DNA of 64,000 nucleotides. It comes from Flavobacteriales bacterium UBA6051. GTDB taxonomy: Bacteria > Bacteroidota > Bacteroidia > Flavobacteriales_D > Crocinitomicaceae. The stretch covers positions 248,001 to 312,000 of the forward strand of contig DIYP01000016.1 of assembly GCA_002427735.1 (NCBI GenBank), given 5' to 3'. The notes beneath the pieces are model-generated. The model saw only the letters and a program-made list of their open reading frames with translations, was not told the DNA's origin and did not search any database. The position numbers and the translations under genes are program-made. Below, one piece after another: positions 54,492 to 64,000 of this stretch (the stretch's first letter is position 1; every line of letters begins with the position of its first letter).

Positions 54492-55375
54492 TTTTTCGAT
54501 CGAAATGGTTTGACTAAGTGACCCCAAAAAGAAGTCGGGTAATGCTCATCTCCTTCAAAACCCAATTCAATATCACGACCGCTTGAAGGGATATAGTTCG
54601 TTTTGAACAGATAATCCCAAACACTCAAAGAAATACCAAAATTAACACCGTATGGATGGGATTCTGGGAGATCTTTTGCGTGATGCCAAATATGCATTTT
54701 AGGATTGTTCAACAAGTACTTAAACGGTCCATAATCAAGATTGAGATTAGCATGGTTCAAGTGACCAATAAGCACAGCCAACATGTACACAATGAAGCCC
54801 ATTTCCAGATCGAATCCAAAGAGCAAGGACAATGAGAAATATTTAAAGGTTTGATATACAAACGTTTCAAAGAAATGATAGCGCAAGTGTGCCGCGAACC
54901 CCATCTCCTTAACCGAATGGTGGACTTTGTGAAATCGCCATAAAAAGGCTACGCGATGGAGTAAGATATGTACACACCATTGAACAAAATCTGCAATTAC
55001 GAAGTATAAAACGAGATTTATCCCCCAGTGTAATTGAGAGAAATCAATTAAGTGCCCGCCTTCATAACCCAAAGGTGCAGTCAATTCTAAAAAAGCTTGA
55101 TAAGTCACCTTAGATAAGGCAACAAAAAGCAATAAATGGAAAATGTAAAAGTTGAAAAACATGTAAAAAGCATCCAACCAAAAGTCTTTTCGGAAAACCG
55201 GTTGCTCTTTGCGCCAAGGTTTCCAAATCTCAAGTCCCCAAATGATCAGGGAGATAAGAATCAATAAATAAAACCCATTAAGGAAACCATTCGGATATAG
55301 CGGATCGCTGATCACCTTCCATAAGTAATTGGCAAATCCTGTATATGCTTTTTCTATTGTTTCCCAGTAAGACAT
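54488..55375 (-). CDS. Sterol desaturase / fatty acid hydroxylase family enzyme
   Basis: A 295-residue integral membrane di-iron enzyme. His boxes: HILLH (~137), HKVHH (~149), HLNH with HANLN (~214) and WHHAKD (~240), the expected set of this family. About five membrane helices lie between residues 25 and 210. It would hydroxylate or desaturate a lipid acyl chain or sterol-like substrate; the actual substrate is unknown. It begins 10 bp after the rhodanese gene ends and is coupled to the small membrane protein gene by ATGA. Confidence 0.88.
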   Translation of the reverse strand: MSYWETIEKAYTGFANYLWKVISDPLYPNGFLNGFYLLILISLIIWGLEIWKPWRKEQPVFRKDFWLDAFYMFFNFYIFHLLLFVALSKVTYQAFLELTAPLGYEGGHLIDFSQLHWGINLVLYFVIADFVQWCVHILLHRVAFLWRFHKVHHSVKEMGFAAHLRYHFFETFVYQTFKYFSLSLLFGFDLEMGFIVYMLAVLIGHLNHANLNLDYGPFKYLLNNPKMHIWHHAKDLPESHPYGVNFGISLSVWDYLFKTNYIPSSGRDIELGFEGDEHYPTSFWGHLVKPFRSKK

Positions 55376-55385
55376 TCAAACTATA

Positions 55386-55685
55386 TTAATTATTGACATA
55401 CGGAATCATCTTTGTCCATGGGCCTCCATTATATGCCTCAATACCGGCTGCTTTCAACTGTCCTTTTGCGGCACCTGATCGCATACCCGAAGCACACACT
55501 GTAATAACAGGTACCTCCAGACTTTTAATCTGCTTTATACGACCTGAAAGGTTTCCGAGGGGTATATTCTCAGAACCAGGTATCGCCCCTCCGGCAAACT
55601 CACTTTTACTTCGGACATCAATGATTACTGCACCATCCTCAAGGAGTTTTTTGTAATCCGTTTTCTTAAATAGTTTTCCAAACAT
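55386..55685 (-). CDS. Rhodanese-like sulfurtransferase
   Basis: A 99-residue single-domain rhodanese. The pattern VIIDVRSKSEFAGGAIPGSENIPL and the active loop CASGMRSG, with Cys at ~68, are complete, so it should carry a persulfide and transfer sulfur. No signal peptide is seen; it is cytoplasmic. It lies 10 bp upstream of the hydroxylase gene and so leads a three-gene unit. Confidence 0.9.
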   Translation of the reverse strand: MFGKLFKKTDYKKLLEDGAVIIDVRSKSEFAGGAIPGSENIPLGNLSGRIKQIKSLEVPVITVCASGMRSGAAKGQLKAAGIEAYNGGPWTKMIPYVNN

Positions 55686-55754
55686 ACGTCTTCTTTTCGT
55701 TCAAAGATAGATGGTTCACCCCATGTAGAATGTAACGAAAGTTGCAGTAAAAGC

Positions 55755-56057
55755 TTACTTTTCTCTTTTCAGATGAATTCGGTACGCTAGCAAAGCAGGT
55801 AACCCAAGTATGAAAATCACCGCCATCGCTATCCCTTTCGGGGTAAGATAAAAGTCCTTGACGTATTCCATATCGCTCGCGTCATAACCTATTCCTAAAA
55901 AATAAGATAGACTCAATGGGCGACTTAGTGTGTACGTGCGGTGCGGCTCTTCAATTTCTATTACACCATCGAATAGGTTGATGGGAAGGGTAAAGAAAAT
56001 AATGGCCAATATACCAGCGGTTCCCAGAAAAATAACGATTGGATTTTTAATGTTCAT
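55755..56057 (-). CDS. Small two-TM membrane protein
   Basis: A 100-residue protein with an N-terminal membrane helix (~8-26, IVIFLGTAGILAIIFFTLP), a middle region with the segment IEIEEPHRTYTLSRPLSLSYFLGIG and a second helix (~75-92, GIAMAVIFILGLPALLAY), then a basic end. I do not recognise a family. It is divergent from the glycosyltransferase gene (57 bp) and separated by 69 bp from the rhodanese gene. Confidence 0.7.
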   Translation of the reverse strand: MNIKNPIVIFLGTAGILAIIFFTLPINLFDGVIEIEEPHRTYTLSRPLSLSYFLGIGYDASDMEYVKDFYLTPKGIAMAVIFILGLPALLAYRIHLKREK

Positions 56058-56078
56058 GAGGAATAATCTTATGGCCGT

Positions 56079-56108
56079 TTGCGCAGCACAAAGTTACTCT
56101 TAATTTTA
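56079..56108 (+). promoter_or_regulatory. Promoter of the glycosyltransferase gene
   Basis: TTG (56079-56081), a 19-bp spacer and TAATTTTA (56101-56108) fit the -33/-7 layout with one mismatch at the last base. The -7 box ends six bases before the ATG at 56115, another near-leaderless arrangement. Confidence 0.5.
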
Positions 56109-56114
56109 CAAGTT

Positions 56115-57212
56115 ATGAAGACCAGATTGGGATATCTATGTAGTTCAACAAGCTGGGGAGGGTTAGAAATGAACCATCTACGCAACGCTGAATGGATGAA
56201 GAAACGTGGGCATGATGTTTTGGTTTTATGCGTTAGAGATACCCCTATTGATGCACAGGTCAAATCAATGAATCTTCCGGTACACTACATTGAAAAACAC
56301 AAGAAGTACTACGATTTCAAACGTGCGAGATCTTTAGCAGCAGTTCTTTCCGAAGAGGGAATTACGCATTTACTCATTCGTTCCACTGAAGATGTGAGTA
56401 TCACGGCAAATGTCAAACGAAAGATTGGTGATAAAATACATACCTCTTATTTCATGGAAATGCAGATCGGTGTCAAAAAGACGAACCCACTGCATACACT
56501 TCGCTATAAATACATTGATTTATGGTCTTGTCCATTGGAATGGCTCAAAACGCAGGTCGAAACCATGACTCGTTATAAAAATAAGCTTGTTCTTATTCCA
56601 TCCGGCCTAGAGCTTTCGCAATTTCAAAATTTGCCTTCTCAAGAGGATTCCCGGGACATACTGGAGTTACCACATAGCGTCACCATTTTTGGATTGATTG
56701 GAAGATTTGATCAACAAAAGGGACAACACCTTTTGTTGGAAGCAATGACAATTTGTGGTCATAAGGACTTTCAAGTCGCTTTACTTGGCGAACCAACAAG
56801 AAATGAAGGTGAAGCGTATTTTGAACATATGCAGCGTATTATCGAGACAAACGATTTGAACAACAGAGTACATTTACGTCCATACAGAAAGGATGCTGAA
56901 ACCTTTTATAATTCAATTGATTGGCTTGTAATGGCTACGAAATCAGAGAGCATTGGCATGGTGACTATGGAAGCACTTGCATGTGGCCGGCCCGTTTTAG
57001 GAAGTAATGCCGGAGGAACCCCTGATATTCTCAAGGGAGGGCAAGGTGGACAGTTATTCGAAACTCTGAACCCCCATGATCTAGCGGAAAAAATCGATGA
57101 AATCATGGAGCAGAAAAAGACATTTAACTCCCAACAATTGAAGCAAATAGCCTCCGTTTACGATCACAATACCGTGTGCTCAGCAGTAGAAAAGGCTTTG
57201 AAACTGAGCTGA
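56115..57212 (+). CDS. Glycosyltransferase, GT4 family
   Basis: A 365-residue GT-B fold enzyme. The N-terminal domain starts with LGYLCSSTSWGGLEMNHLRNAEWM, as in donor-binding sugar transferases acting on glycans. The C-terminal domain has IGRFDQQKGQHLLLEAM (~197), LGEPTRNEGE and the GT4 Glu-rich motif SESIGMVTMEALACGRPVLGSNAGGTPDIL (~276). It likely transfers a sugar from a nucleotide donor in the synthesis of a surface glycan. I start at the ATG at 56115 as the upstream start is TTG. No other glycan genes are nearby. Confidence 0.9.
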   Translation: MKTRLGYLCSSTSWGGLEMNHLRNAEWMKKRGHDVLVLCVRDTPIDAQVKSMNLPVHYIEKHKKYYDFKRARSLAAVLSEEGITHLLIRSTEDVSITANVKRKIGDKIHTSYFMEMQIGVKKTNPLHTLRYKYIDLWSCPLEWLKTQVETMTRYKNKLVLIPSGLELSQFQNLPSQEDSRDILELPHSVTIFGLIGRFDQQKGQHLLLEAMTICGHKDFQVALLGEPTRNEGEAYFEHMQRIIETNDLNNRVHLRPYRKDAETFYNSIDWLVMATKSESIGMVTMEALACGRPVLGSNAGGTPDILKGGQGGQLFETLNPHDLAEKIDEIMEQKKTFNSQQLKQIASVYDHNTVCSAVEKALKLS

Positions 57213-57263
57213 ACAGTTGTCTCACAATCTTTGTACTAATTTCTCGTTAACTTAGTCGTTCAG

Positions 57264-58817
57264 ATGAATCTGTATTCAAATAAACAGAAATGGAAAATTG
57301 CACTGCTAATTTTCGCCCTGCTAACGGTGGGTGCATCGCTATTCGTATCCAACAATATCGTTGGGAAAGTTGGCGAACGCGAACGCGAGCGGGCAAAGCA
57401 ATGGGCCGATGCAATTAAAAAGAAAATTGAATTAGTACGTCTTACGAACCGTACGTTCTCCCAACTTCGTGACAGGGAGTCTGAAAAGATGACGCTTTGG
57501 ATCGATGCTACAAAGGAGGTATCTAAAGACACGCCACTTAATCAAGATTTTGAAAAGGATTTTCCACGGCGGATCATCGCAAGAAATGATGATATCCCGG
57601 TTATTTTGCTCGACGATCAGCATAATTATTCGGGAAGTATCAATCTTGATTTCAACGAAGACACCCTCCAAAAACAGTATCCTGAACTATCAGAAGAAGA
57701 GGTTATGCAACTCTTCGAAGACTCTACCGTTCACCTTGCGGAGCTTTGGAAGAAAAAAAACTCATCTTTTACCATTGAGGTCTACCCCGGTTTTTTCATG
57801 TCCTATTATTACAATGACTCGAAAGAAATTGTTCGATTGGAGCGCGAACGCGATTCATTAATTAATGCGTTCAACGATGACCTCATCAACAATGAAGGAC
57901 TAGTACCTGTGCTGCTGGTAGATACCAAAACGAAAGAAATTGTTGGAACCAACATTGACGAATACACAATTAATCAACGGAATGTTGAAGAAGTCATTGC
58001 GGAACTTGAGGCTCAAAACGATCCGATCGTGATTGATTTTAAAAATGGGACAACAAACACGCTCTACTTTGACGACAGCCCAGAACTTAAACAACTGCAG
58101 TATTTTCCATATATCCAATTCATGGTTATTGGATTGTTTGCGTTTATTGGTTACTTGATTTTCAGCACCTTTAGAAAGGCTGAACAGAACCAAGTATGGG
58201 CAGGAATGGCCAAAGAGACAGCACATCAGCTGGGAACCCCTTTATCATCATTGATCGGTTGGATTCAACTCCTGGAATCGCAAGGAATCGATGAAATGAT
58301 TACTTCGGAAATGCAAAAGGATGTTGATCGACTGGAGAAAGTTACCGACCGCTTTTCTAAAATTGGTTCAGGTGCGCTTCTCGAAAATACAGATATCGGT
58401 GCAACTGTCGAAAACATTGTGGAATACCTGCGCCCAAGAATTTCAGATAAGGTAGGCGTAACAATCACTGTTCAAGAAGACATCTCAGCTAAGCATAATG
58501 CTTCACTTATCGAGTGGGTTGTAGAGAATATCTGTAAGAACGCCGTTGACGCCATGGAAGGTGAAGGTTCGCTCGATATTCAAGTACACGAATCAACAGG
58601 GTCCGTGCATATTGATATTAAAGACTCCGGTAAAGGCATTCCCTCCCATCAATTGAAAACCATTTTTGAACCAGGCTTCTCTACCAAAAAACGCGGTTGG
58701 GGTCTTGGTCTCTCATTGGTAAAACGAATAGTGAAGGAGTATCACAAGGGAAATGTCTTTGTGCTCTCCTCAGAAATCAATCACGGTACAACATTCAGAA
58801 TTAGTATTCCGTCATAA
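57264..58817 (+). CDS. Orphan sensor histidine kinase
   Basis: A 517-residue kinase. The first membrane helix is at ~11-29, followed by a periplasmic or extracytoplasmic region of ~245 residues, and the second helix at ~278-297. No HAMP domain is evident. The HisKA segment has the phospho-acceptor His in AKETAHQLGTPLSSL (~318). The HATPase domain has VENICKNAVDAMEG (N box, ~416), IDIKDSGKGIP (G1) and KKRGWGLGLSLVKRI (G2). No response regulator gene is adjacent, so it is an orphan. The conserved variant HQLGTPLSSL is common in Bacteroidota kinases. The 3' end overlaps the next gene by six bases. Confidence 0.9.
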   Translation: MNLYSNKQKWKIALLIFALLTVGASLFVSNNIVGKVGERERERAKQWADAIKKKIELVRLTNRTFSQLRDRESEKMTLWIDATKEVSKDTPLNQDFEKDFPRRIIARNDDIPVILLDDQHNYSGSINLDFNEDTLQKQYPELSEEEVMQLFEDSTVHLAELWKKKNSSFTIEVYPGFFMSYYYNDSKEIVRLERERDSLINAFNDDLINNEGLVPVLLVDTKTKEIVGTNIDEYTINQRNVEEVIAELEAQNDPIVIDFKNGTTNTLYFDDSPELKQLQYFPYIQFMVIGLFAFIGYLIFSTFRKAEQNQVWAGMAKETAHQLGTPLSSLIGWIQLLESQGIDEMITSEMQKDVDRLEKVTDRFSKIGSGALLENTDIGATVENIVEYLRPRISDKVGVTITVQEDISAKHNASLIEWVVENICKNAVDAMEGEGSLDIQVHESTGSVHIDIKDSGKGIPSHQLKTIFEPGFSTKKRGWGLGLSLVKRIVKEYHKGNVFVLSSEINHGTTFRISIPS

Positions 58818-61800
58818 AGTGATATTCTGAAGATCAACTTGACGCATTGATACAAATGACTTCAATACGACTTCACCAATATCTGGTACGGAAACATGAA
58901 TGAGATAAATTCCAGAGGCTACTGGAATTCCTTTTTCATTAATCAATAGCCAATCCTGGAAAGTAACTGGACTGTCTTTCTTGAACGACTTAATTAACTT
59001 ACCCTGCGTATTGTAAATCTTTATGGTACAACGTTCTGGAAGATTCGTGATCTTTACACGCGTATCCAGCCTGTTTTTTTCATACTCCGAATAGGCATTA
59101 TACGGATTAGGAACTACATTAATCAAGCTCAGTGCATCCGTTAGCGCATCAGCACTTCCTGTTGTTGTTCTAACATCGTCCATGTTCCACGAGTACATTG
59201 GTCGACCTGCATTTGGTCCACCTTGTGGATTTACCCGATTCGAGAAATTCTTGTACTCTTTGTTTACCCTCAGGCTAATCGTTGCTGTAGTCGATAACAG
59301 ATCCATGGTTGGAGCTAGTGTTGGATATGCGACCCAAGAAATACTTCCATAGACATTACGCTTAGTCGAAACATCGTTTGACTGAATGGTCAACATGTCG
59401 TTGTACAATTCGTGGGTTGCAAGGTTCTCAGCTTCCGATGGGATATATTCTTTATAATCATACCCGAGTATGTAGCTGTTTTTCGACTTGTGCGCGTAGC
59501 TGAAGACATAAACCGGATGCATTCCTCCCATGATCGGGTTTCCATTATTATCATTCAAGCGATCTGTTGGGTTCCAAATCATGTCGGCTCCATTGTCCGT
59601 CACCAAAAATGAATTTTCTCCAAAAGCCATATAAAGTCGTGCACCTGACTCTATATCGATTGCGTACCCTGGGAACCAACCCATTCCCATCGTTCCGGAG
59701 TTATCAGGATTTCCGTTCTTATCAACAGACGCACTTTGGCGCAACTGACCCGGCTCTGCATTTCCAACATTGAAAGCCGCTTCTCTTCCAAGTTCAATAA
59801 CAGGACAACGTGTCCATTTTGACTTATCGCTGGTCAGTACAATATCCACACTTGGCAGAAAACTAATGGAAGCATTTTTTCTTGCAGCTGCCGGTCCGGC
59901 ATAGTTGTAGTAAGCCATTGGCATAAATGCACTCTGATAACCAACCACGCGATGCGGTGCAATAGTTCCTCCTAAAATATTTGCCCACTCTTTATCAGGA
60001 TCCACTCCTGCTTCGTCCACATATTGACATGGGTCCAACCAACTTGTATATCCCACTCCAGCGGGTAAACAATCATCCGGAATTGTCGGCGCATAATCAC
60101 CTGAACGAATCCAGTTTGTTGGATAGAATCCATCGTTATCAGAAACACCGGAAAGCCATCTTTTCGAACTATCGCCATAACTTAAGCTGGCAGACAACAA
60201 ACTCGTGGTTTTCGCTTCGGGGCCTCCTGTTGTTCCTTCAGGTAAGTAATACAGCTCCTGATTAATTTGTACAGATACTCCCCATTGCGGAATGATCTGC
60301 TCATTATCTGAAGCTATACTAACCTCTGAACTAACTGATTCGAGCAGGGCACCGCCTTCTGAGACATACCTGTTGACTACCCATTTTGCAGTATCCGCAC
60401 CATTTTCAAAAGAGGGATCATAGTCTTCAAAAATGCATTCAAAATAGCCATCTGCGACATTAAGTGGATCAACTACTTTAATGTTTATTGGCCCTTTGCC
60501 ATAATCGTATATCGGGTTTTCAAGGAAACCATTTGCCACAATATAATCTTTCGAGCGTTGGGTTAATTCTAATTCTCTACCACCATTTCCAAATCCATCC
60601 AAACGCTTAATTAGAGGACCAGAACCGTAAGCGAGACTGGCAACCGTTCCATTTGCTTCCGGAGAAGGGTTGTGAGGAATACACTCGATAATTTTTACTT
60701 CTCCAAATGCCGCCTTACGACTTGCCAGATAATTCTTCTTTTGACCATCTAACGCGGTTGGATCATTAGGATCATAATCTTTGTAATTATTATAAGCATA
60801 GGCAATCGCCAGGAAATAATACCTTTTGAAGTTCACCAGTTTTTTATCACCTGAAGCAAAAAGATCTTCCGTAACTCTAAAACTGTGGCGAATTCCTTTA
60901 TCCTCTCCATCCACTTTTAAAACCGGAACACTGGCATTCAATATATCATCGAATTCGAAGTTGATCAGGCGTCCTATTCCATCCTCTATATCGCATTGAG
61001 CTACTAAGCGGGCCTTGGAAGCATCCTCAATGTCTGAAAGTGCAACGTCATTACTCGCTAACTGAAAAATTTGATAACCTTGAAAGCGATAGAATTTATC
61101 AGCGAGTGTATCTTGCGCTACAATAAAGGGATCAAATTCTGAATATTGCTCAAGATAATTGTTTGAATTTACTGGATTGGAAAGCATTAAAATAAGTTCG
61201 TTTTCCAACTCTTGGACTGTCAAATCCGGAGCGTGAGGTGCATCAAGTACTTTAAAACAATTCTCGAATAGGGCCTGAGCCTTATCATCTGCACGCTTCA
61301 AAACTTCCACAGAAGCAAATGGTCCTCCCCCAGGAGCTTGTGCCCATACAACTCCCACGGTAATATTGTTAACAGCACCTGGCTTCAGGATAAAAGGTCC
61401 TGCTGATTGAACAAAGCGTCTATCATTCGGTGGATTACCAGCTGATTCTTCTGTCCACGGAGCCTGTGGATTACCACCTGTACCCCAACCAAGAGGATCT
61501 GTATCACCTGGAAACATGAAGTCACATTCCACCGTTTGATCAGCCGCTGGGTCAGAAAGATGACCGGATCCACCGTAGTAAAAACGAGTACCGTCTTTCC
61601 AGAAACCTCGCAGATAACTGTAATAATCAGCTGCAAAAATCGGATCTGTTTGACTGGGGTCTGCACCATTTGTCGTATTACTGTAATATAGAAAACGGCG
61701 CATTCCATAACGTTCATTGTCCGGAATACCATCGCCATAACCAATTCCATTCAGTGCTTCTCCAGGACCGATTCCAAAAGCATTATCAATACTGTCATTG

Positions 61801-62873
61801 TCCTGATATGGCCCTTCGAAAAAATCAACTCCTACTGCTGGAGGATTATCGCCATAACCAAAGAATCCGTTGTTATCACCATCGAAGTTGTCGCCGTTAT
61901 AATAATAAGCCAAACCTCTATTTACATCACAGCCAACGTAATCATCAAATGGGTCTCCCAATGCACCATCCGTAAAACAACCAAAATATGTATCATAAAG
62001 TGTTTGCGTTCCCCGGTTGATCAACTCATAATTGTAAAAGGTCATATTGTTGATCTCATCATTTGAAGCAAAGGCAAAGGCTTGAGCACGAATCTCCATA
62101 CCAATAGGATCTGCTCCAGTCTCTGTGTGGATGTTTCCTTTATCATTCATTACCCACCAGTAATTCAAATCTCCATATAACGAAACGCGTCGGTCAGTAG
62201 CGCAATCTTTCGTTTTATTGATGTCGTGCCAAGGATAATCACCATCTTCCCAGCGGTATTCACCGTCGTTATTCCGATCAAAAAACGGAGCTAGATAATA
62301 ATCCTGACCTTGAGTTATATCACCATGGGCTGGCCACTCCTTAATAATGTTTGGAACTTCATAATTAGGAAACAAGTCAGCTTGAGTAGATGTTCCATTC
62401 AAAGCATCATCTACACCTGCCTGAAACCAAGAGTCAAACTGGCGAATGTCATCCTGAACAGTGACAAAATGCTTGTCATAAGCAGAACAATTTTCAAATG
62501 TTGTTTCCGCTTCACCTTGAGATAATGGTCCAGTCCAATAATCTTGACCATCCCGATAGCGCAAAGCCGCCAGCTTTAACTGATTGTTTGCATCTACACC
62601 TCCGAGCCAGAGCGCTGATGTAAATAGCGCCATAATTCCTGAGTTCTTTGGCACCTCATATTGCGATAGATTCTGCCCAGGTACTTGCCACAAATTCCCC
62701 GCTGTATGAATCATTGCCCTCACATTATTCAACTCCATGTACGTCGTAGTTGAAGGTGGGGTACATCCGGCAGCTTTTGTCACGTTTACGACAATACCTT
62801 CGTTACCGGCATACGGTTGTGAAAAGCCGCAAAAGGCAACTCCAAGAAAAAAAATGGAAAGCCAAGATCTCAT
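58812..62873 (-). CDS. Large secreted protein with T9SS sorting domain
   Basis: A 1353-residue exported protein. The signal peptide ends at about residue 18 (GFSQ). Residues ~30-900 include Asp-rich segments such as DRNNDGEYRWEDGDYPW, FDGDNNGFFGYGDN and DGIPDNERYG that probably bind calcium, and many Trp/Tyr. Residues ~900-1260 are beta-rich. The end (VVPNPYNAYSEYEKN, ~1268, to VVLKSFVSM) resembles the T9SS sorting domain that in this family is followed by a few extra residues. I know similar proteins only as large T9SS cargo of unknown function. No catalytic motif is recognised. Converges on the orphan kinase gene with a six-base overlap. Confidence 0.85.
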   Translation of the reverse strand: MRSWLSIFFLGVAFCGFSQPYAGNEGIVVNVTKAAGCTPPSTTTYMELNNVRAMIHTAGNLWQVPGQNLSQYEVPKNSGIMALFTSALWLGGVDANNQLKLAALRYRDGQDYWTGPLSQGEAETTFENCSAYDKHFVTVQDDIRQFDSWFQAGVDDALNGTSTQADLFPNYEVPNIIKEWPAHGDITQGQDYYLAPFFDRNNDGEYRWEDGDYPWHDINKTKDCATDRRVSLYGDLNYWWVMNDKGNIHTETGADPIGMEIRAQAFAFASNDEINNMTFYNYELINRGTQTLYDTYFGCFTDGALGDPFDDYVGCDVNRGLAYYYNGDNFDGDNNGFFGYGDNPPAVGVDFFEGPYQDNDSIDNAFGIGPGEALNGIGYGDGIPDNERYGMRRFLYYSNTTNGADPSQTDPIFAADYYSYLRGFWKDGTRFYYGGSGHLSDPAADQTVECDFMFPGDTDPLGWGTGGNPQAPWTEESAGNPPNDRRFVQSAGPFILKPGAVNNITVGVVWAQAPGGGPFASVEVLKRADDKAQALFENCFKVLDAPHAPDLTVQELENELILMLSNPVNSNNYLEQYSEFDPFIVAQDTLADKFYRFQGYQIFQLASNDVALSDIEDASKARLVAQCDIEDGIGRLINFEFDDILNASVPVLKVDGEDKGIRHSFRVTEDLFASGDKKLVNFKRYYFLAIAYAYNNYKDYDPNDPTALDGQKKNYLASRKAAFGEVKIIECIPHNPSPEANGTVASLAYGSGPLIKRLDGFGNGGRELELTQRSKDYIVANGFLENPIYDYGKGPINIKVVDPLNVADGYFECIFEDYDPSFENGADTAKWVVNRYVSEGGALLESVSSEVSIASDNEQIIPQWGVSVQINQELYYLPEGTTGGPEAKTTSLLSASLSYGDSSKRWLSGVSDNDGFYPTNWIRSGDYAPTIPDDCLPAGVGYTSWLDPCQYVDEAGVDPDKEWANILGGTIAPHRVVGYQSAFMPMAYYNYAGPAAARKNASISFLPSVDIVLTSDKSKWTRCPVIELGREAAFNVGNAEPGQLRQSASVDKNGNPDNSGTMGMGWFPGYAIDIESGARLYMAFGENSFLVTDNGADMIWNPTDRLNDNNGNPIMGGMHPVYVFSYAHKSKNSYILGYDYKEYIPSEAENLATHELYNDMLTIQSNDVSTKRNVYGSISWVAYPTLAPTMDLLSTTATISLRVNKEYKNFSNRVNPQGGPNAGRPMYSWNMDDVRTTTGSADALTDALSLINVVPNPYNAYSEYEKNRLDTRVKITNLPERCTIKIYNTQGKLIKSFKKDSPVTFQDWLLINEKGIPVASGIYLIHVSVPDIGEVVLKSFVSMRQVDLQNITL

Positions 62874-62969
62874 AATGTAGTGTTTTGAAGAACCAAAGTA
62901 TGAATTATTTAGTAGAACACATACTCTATCCCTGTGTTAATGAGTTATCTGTGTGTTTTAAGGAGGGAA

Positions 62970-64000
62970 CTAATTGGGCAATTGCTTTACAAATTCAATG
63001 AGCAATCGGGTGATGTCATCGTATTCTTTAAAGCTTAATTCCTCATACTCATCAAAGACGTCATGATAATGTTTATTTGGCCCCATTGTATAGATGAAAA
63101 ATGCTGGCACTCCTTTTTCTGTAAACCAATAATGATCTGAGTTAGCAGAAGGTCCGCGCTTTTTCACTTTTGCGAGCAAATCCAATTCTGAATTGATCTT
63201 CTGAAGAAGTGCAAACTGTTCTTCAAATACCGTTGCATTTACAGCCGTAATCCCTTCTTCTCCGCTTCCCATGATATCAAGGTTCAACAAAAATTTGATT
63301 TTGTTCAATTTGAACAGTGGATTCTCCACAAAATACTTAGAGCCCACAAGCCCCGCTTCTTCACCTGCAAAAGCGATAAAGGCTATGTTGTATTGAGAAG
63401 GATTCTCTTTGAAATAACGGGCCATTGTAATCAACATGGCAGTGCCAGAGGCGTTATCATTTGCTCCAGGGAAATAAGTGTTCGCACCCATTCTTCCGAG
63501 GTGATCATAATGTGCAGTGAAAACAATTGTTTCCGAGCATTTTTTCTTTGCTGGAATGTAAGCAATGACATTCTGACTTTGATAATCCGGAAGGATCTCA
63601 GCATTGATATTAACGTCCAGGTATTCTCCCTTTTGAAAAGCTGAATCCTGAATTTGCAAATAAAGTTTATACCGTTGGTCGCGACCAACTGCCCACGTAA
63701 ACTTTGTGTCAATTAGCTCAATAACCGGTACAAGAGTAGCCACCTCCGCAACCAATCCACGCAGTTCTTTCAGAGTATCTGCACTGAGCTTCGTATAATC
63801 GAAAAGTAAGGTGTTTTTTCCTTCAAATCCGGCACTGACTTCACTAATTGCTCTTTGAATAAAGGAAATGTCGAGCACCTTATCGGAAGGAATTTCTTTT
63901 GCCAGTAATCGGGCATTCTTTGCACCTTTCGATGAGGGATCAACAACAAACTCTTTACCCGGAATTAATTCCCTTCCATTTTGGTTCAGAGACATCTCAT
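62970..64000 (-). CDS. M28-family metallopeptidase, 5' end outside window
   Basis: A zinc aminopeptidase-type enzyme, truncated by the right edge: the frame remains open past the ATG at 63995, which is internal, and the signal peptide and N-terminus are missing. The zinc and catalytic residues are FTAHYDHLG (~165), PGANDNASGTAM (~185), GEEAGLVGS (~216), NLDIMGSGEE (~243) and SDHYWF (~291). The part before the domain (GRELIPGKEFVVDPSS) is typical of Bacteroidota exported M28 peptidases. It would release amino acids from peptides in the periplasm or outside. Confidence 0.9.
   Translation of the reverse strand, partial: EMSLNQNGRELIPGKEFVVDPSSKGAKNARLLAKEIPSDKVLDISFIQRAISEVSAGFEGKNTLLFDYTKLSADTLKELRGLVAEVATLVPVIELIDTKFTWAVGRDQRYKLYLQIQDSAFQKGEYLDVNINAEILPDYQSQNVIAYIPAKKKCSETIVFTAHYDHLGRMGANTYFPGANDNASGTAMLITMARYFKENPSQYNIAFIAFAGEEAGLVGSKYFVENPLFKLNKIKFLLNLDIMGSGEEGITAVNATVFEEQFALLQKINSELDLLAKVKKRGPSANSDHYWFTEKGVPAFFIYTMGPNKHYHDVFDEYEELSFKEYDDITRLLIEFVKQLPN

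Noticed and set aside
54492..54527. N-terminal extension of the small membrane protein gene
   Set aside because: It lies inside the hydroxylase gene, and the ATGA overlap at 54488-54491 gives a better start.

Overview
The window is chromosomal DNA from a member of the Bacteroidota, most likely the order Flavobacteriales; a Crocinitomicaceae-like lineage is my guess and no more than that. The support is internal. Six secreted proteins end in type IX secretion (T9SS) sorting domains. The promoters fit the Bacteroidota pattern of TTG, about 20 bp, then TAnnTTTG. Shine-Dalgarno sequences are mostly absent. DUF349, SpoIIAA-like, AsmA-like and ASPIC/UnbV proteins of Bacteroidota type are present. 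I see no tRNA, rRNA, CRISPR array, insertion sequence or integrase.

Layout. 1-2440: a partial DUF6119/TIGR04141 gene that runs off the left edge, a YjbQ-family gene, and a short ORF-free stretch between two terminators. 2441-7080: two divergent T9SS cargo genes, one with four nearly identical 258-bp PKD repeats. 7086-7949: three small paralogous membrane proteins. 8026-11980: a DUF2339/DUF3999 membrane pair. 12296-14083: a small T9SS protein and an outer-membrane barrel protein. 14080-18927: a tight three-gene operon encoding a patatin-like phospholipase, a two-TM SLATT-like protein fused to a trypsin-like protease, and an exported barrel-ended protein. It has a good promoter with a perfect inverted repeat abutting the -33 box and is the best candidate here for an undescribed system. 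19057-23460: hypotheticals, a two-component system whose 7TM sensor part is a separate gene, and two paralogous orphan proteins. 23578-31562: PaaZ, a SpoIIAA-like protein, a PLP decarboxylase, isoaspartyl peptidase, DusB, a secreted unknown and a GNAT enzyme. 31577-37843: an AsmA-like protein, a PfkB kinase, a DUF349 protein and a membrane protein.

38003-44295 holds a secreted vanadium-haloperoxidase-like protein translationally coupled to an FG-GAP/ASPIC surface protein. 44343-49016 holds LD-carboxypeptidase, a DUF748 protein and a VWA protein. 49068-54277 holds an esterase, a heavy-metal-domain lipoprotein, EngB, a persulfide-dioxygenase/rhodanese protein and glycyl-tRNA synthetase. 54261-57212 holds a small membrane protein, a sterol-desaturase-like enzyme, a rhodanese, a small membrane protein and a glycosyltransferase. 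57264-64000 holds an orphan histidine kinase, a 1353-residue T9SS protein and an M28 peptidase cut by the right edge.

Most of the window is ordinary housekeeping and envelope biology. Four convergent gene pairs overlap at their stop codons, and several housekeeping genes have a -7 box only 3-6 nt before the ATG, which suggests leaderless or near-leaderless mRNAs.
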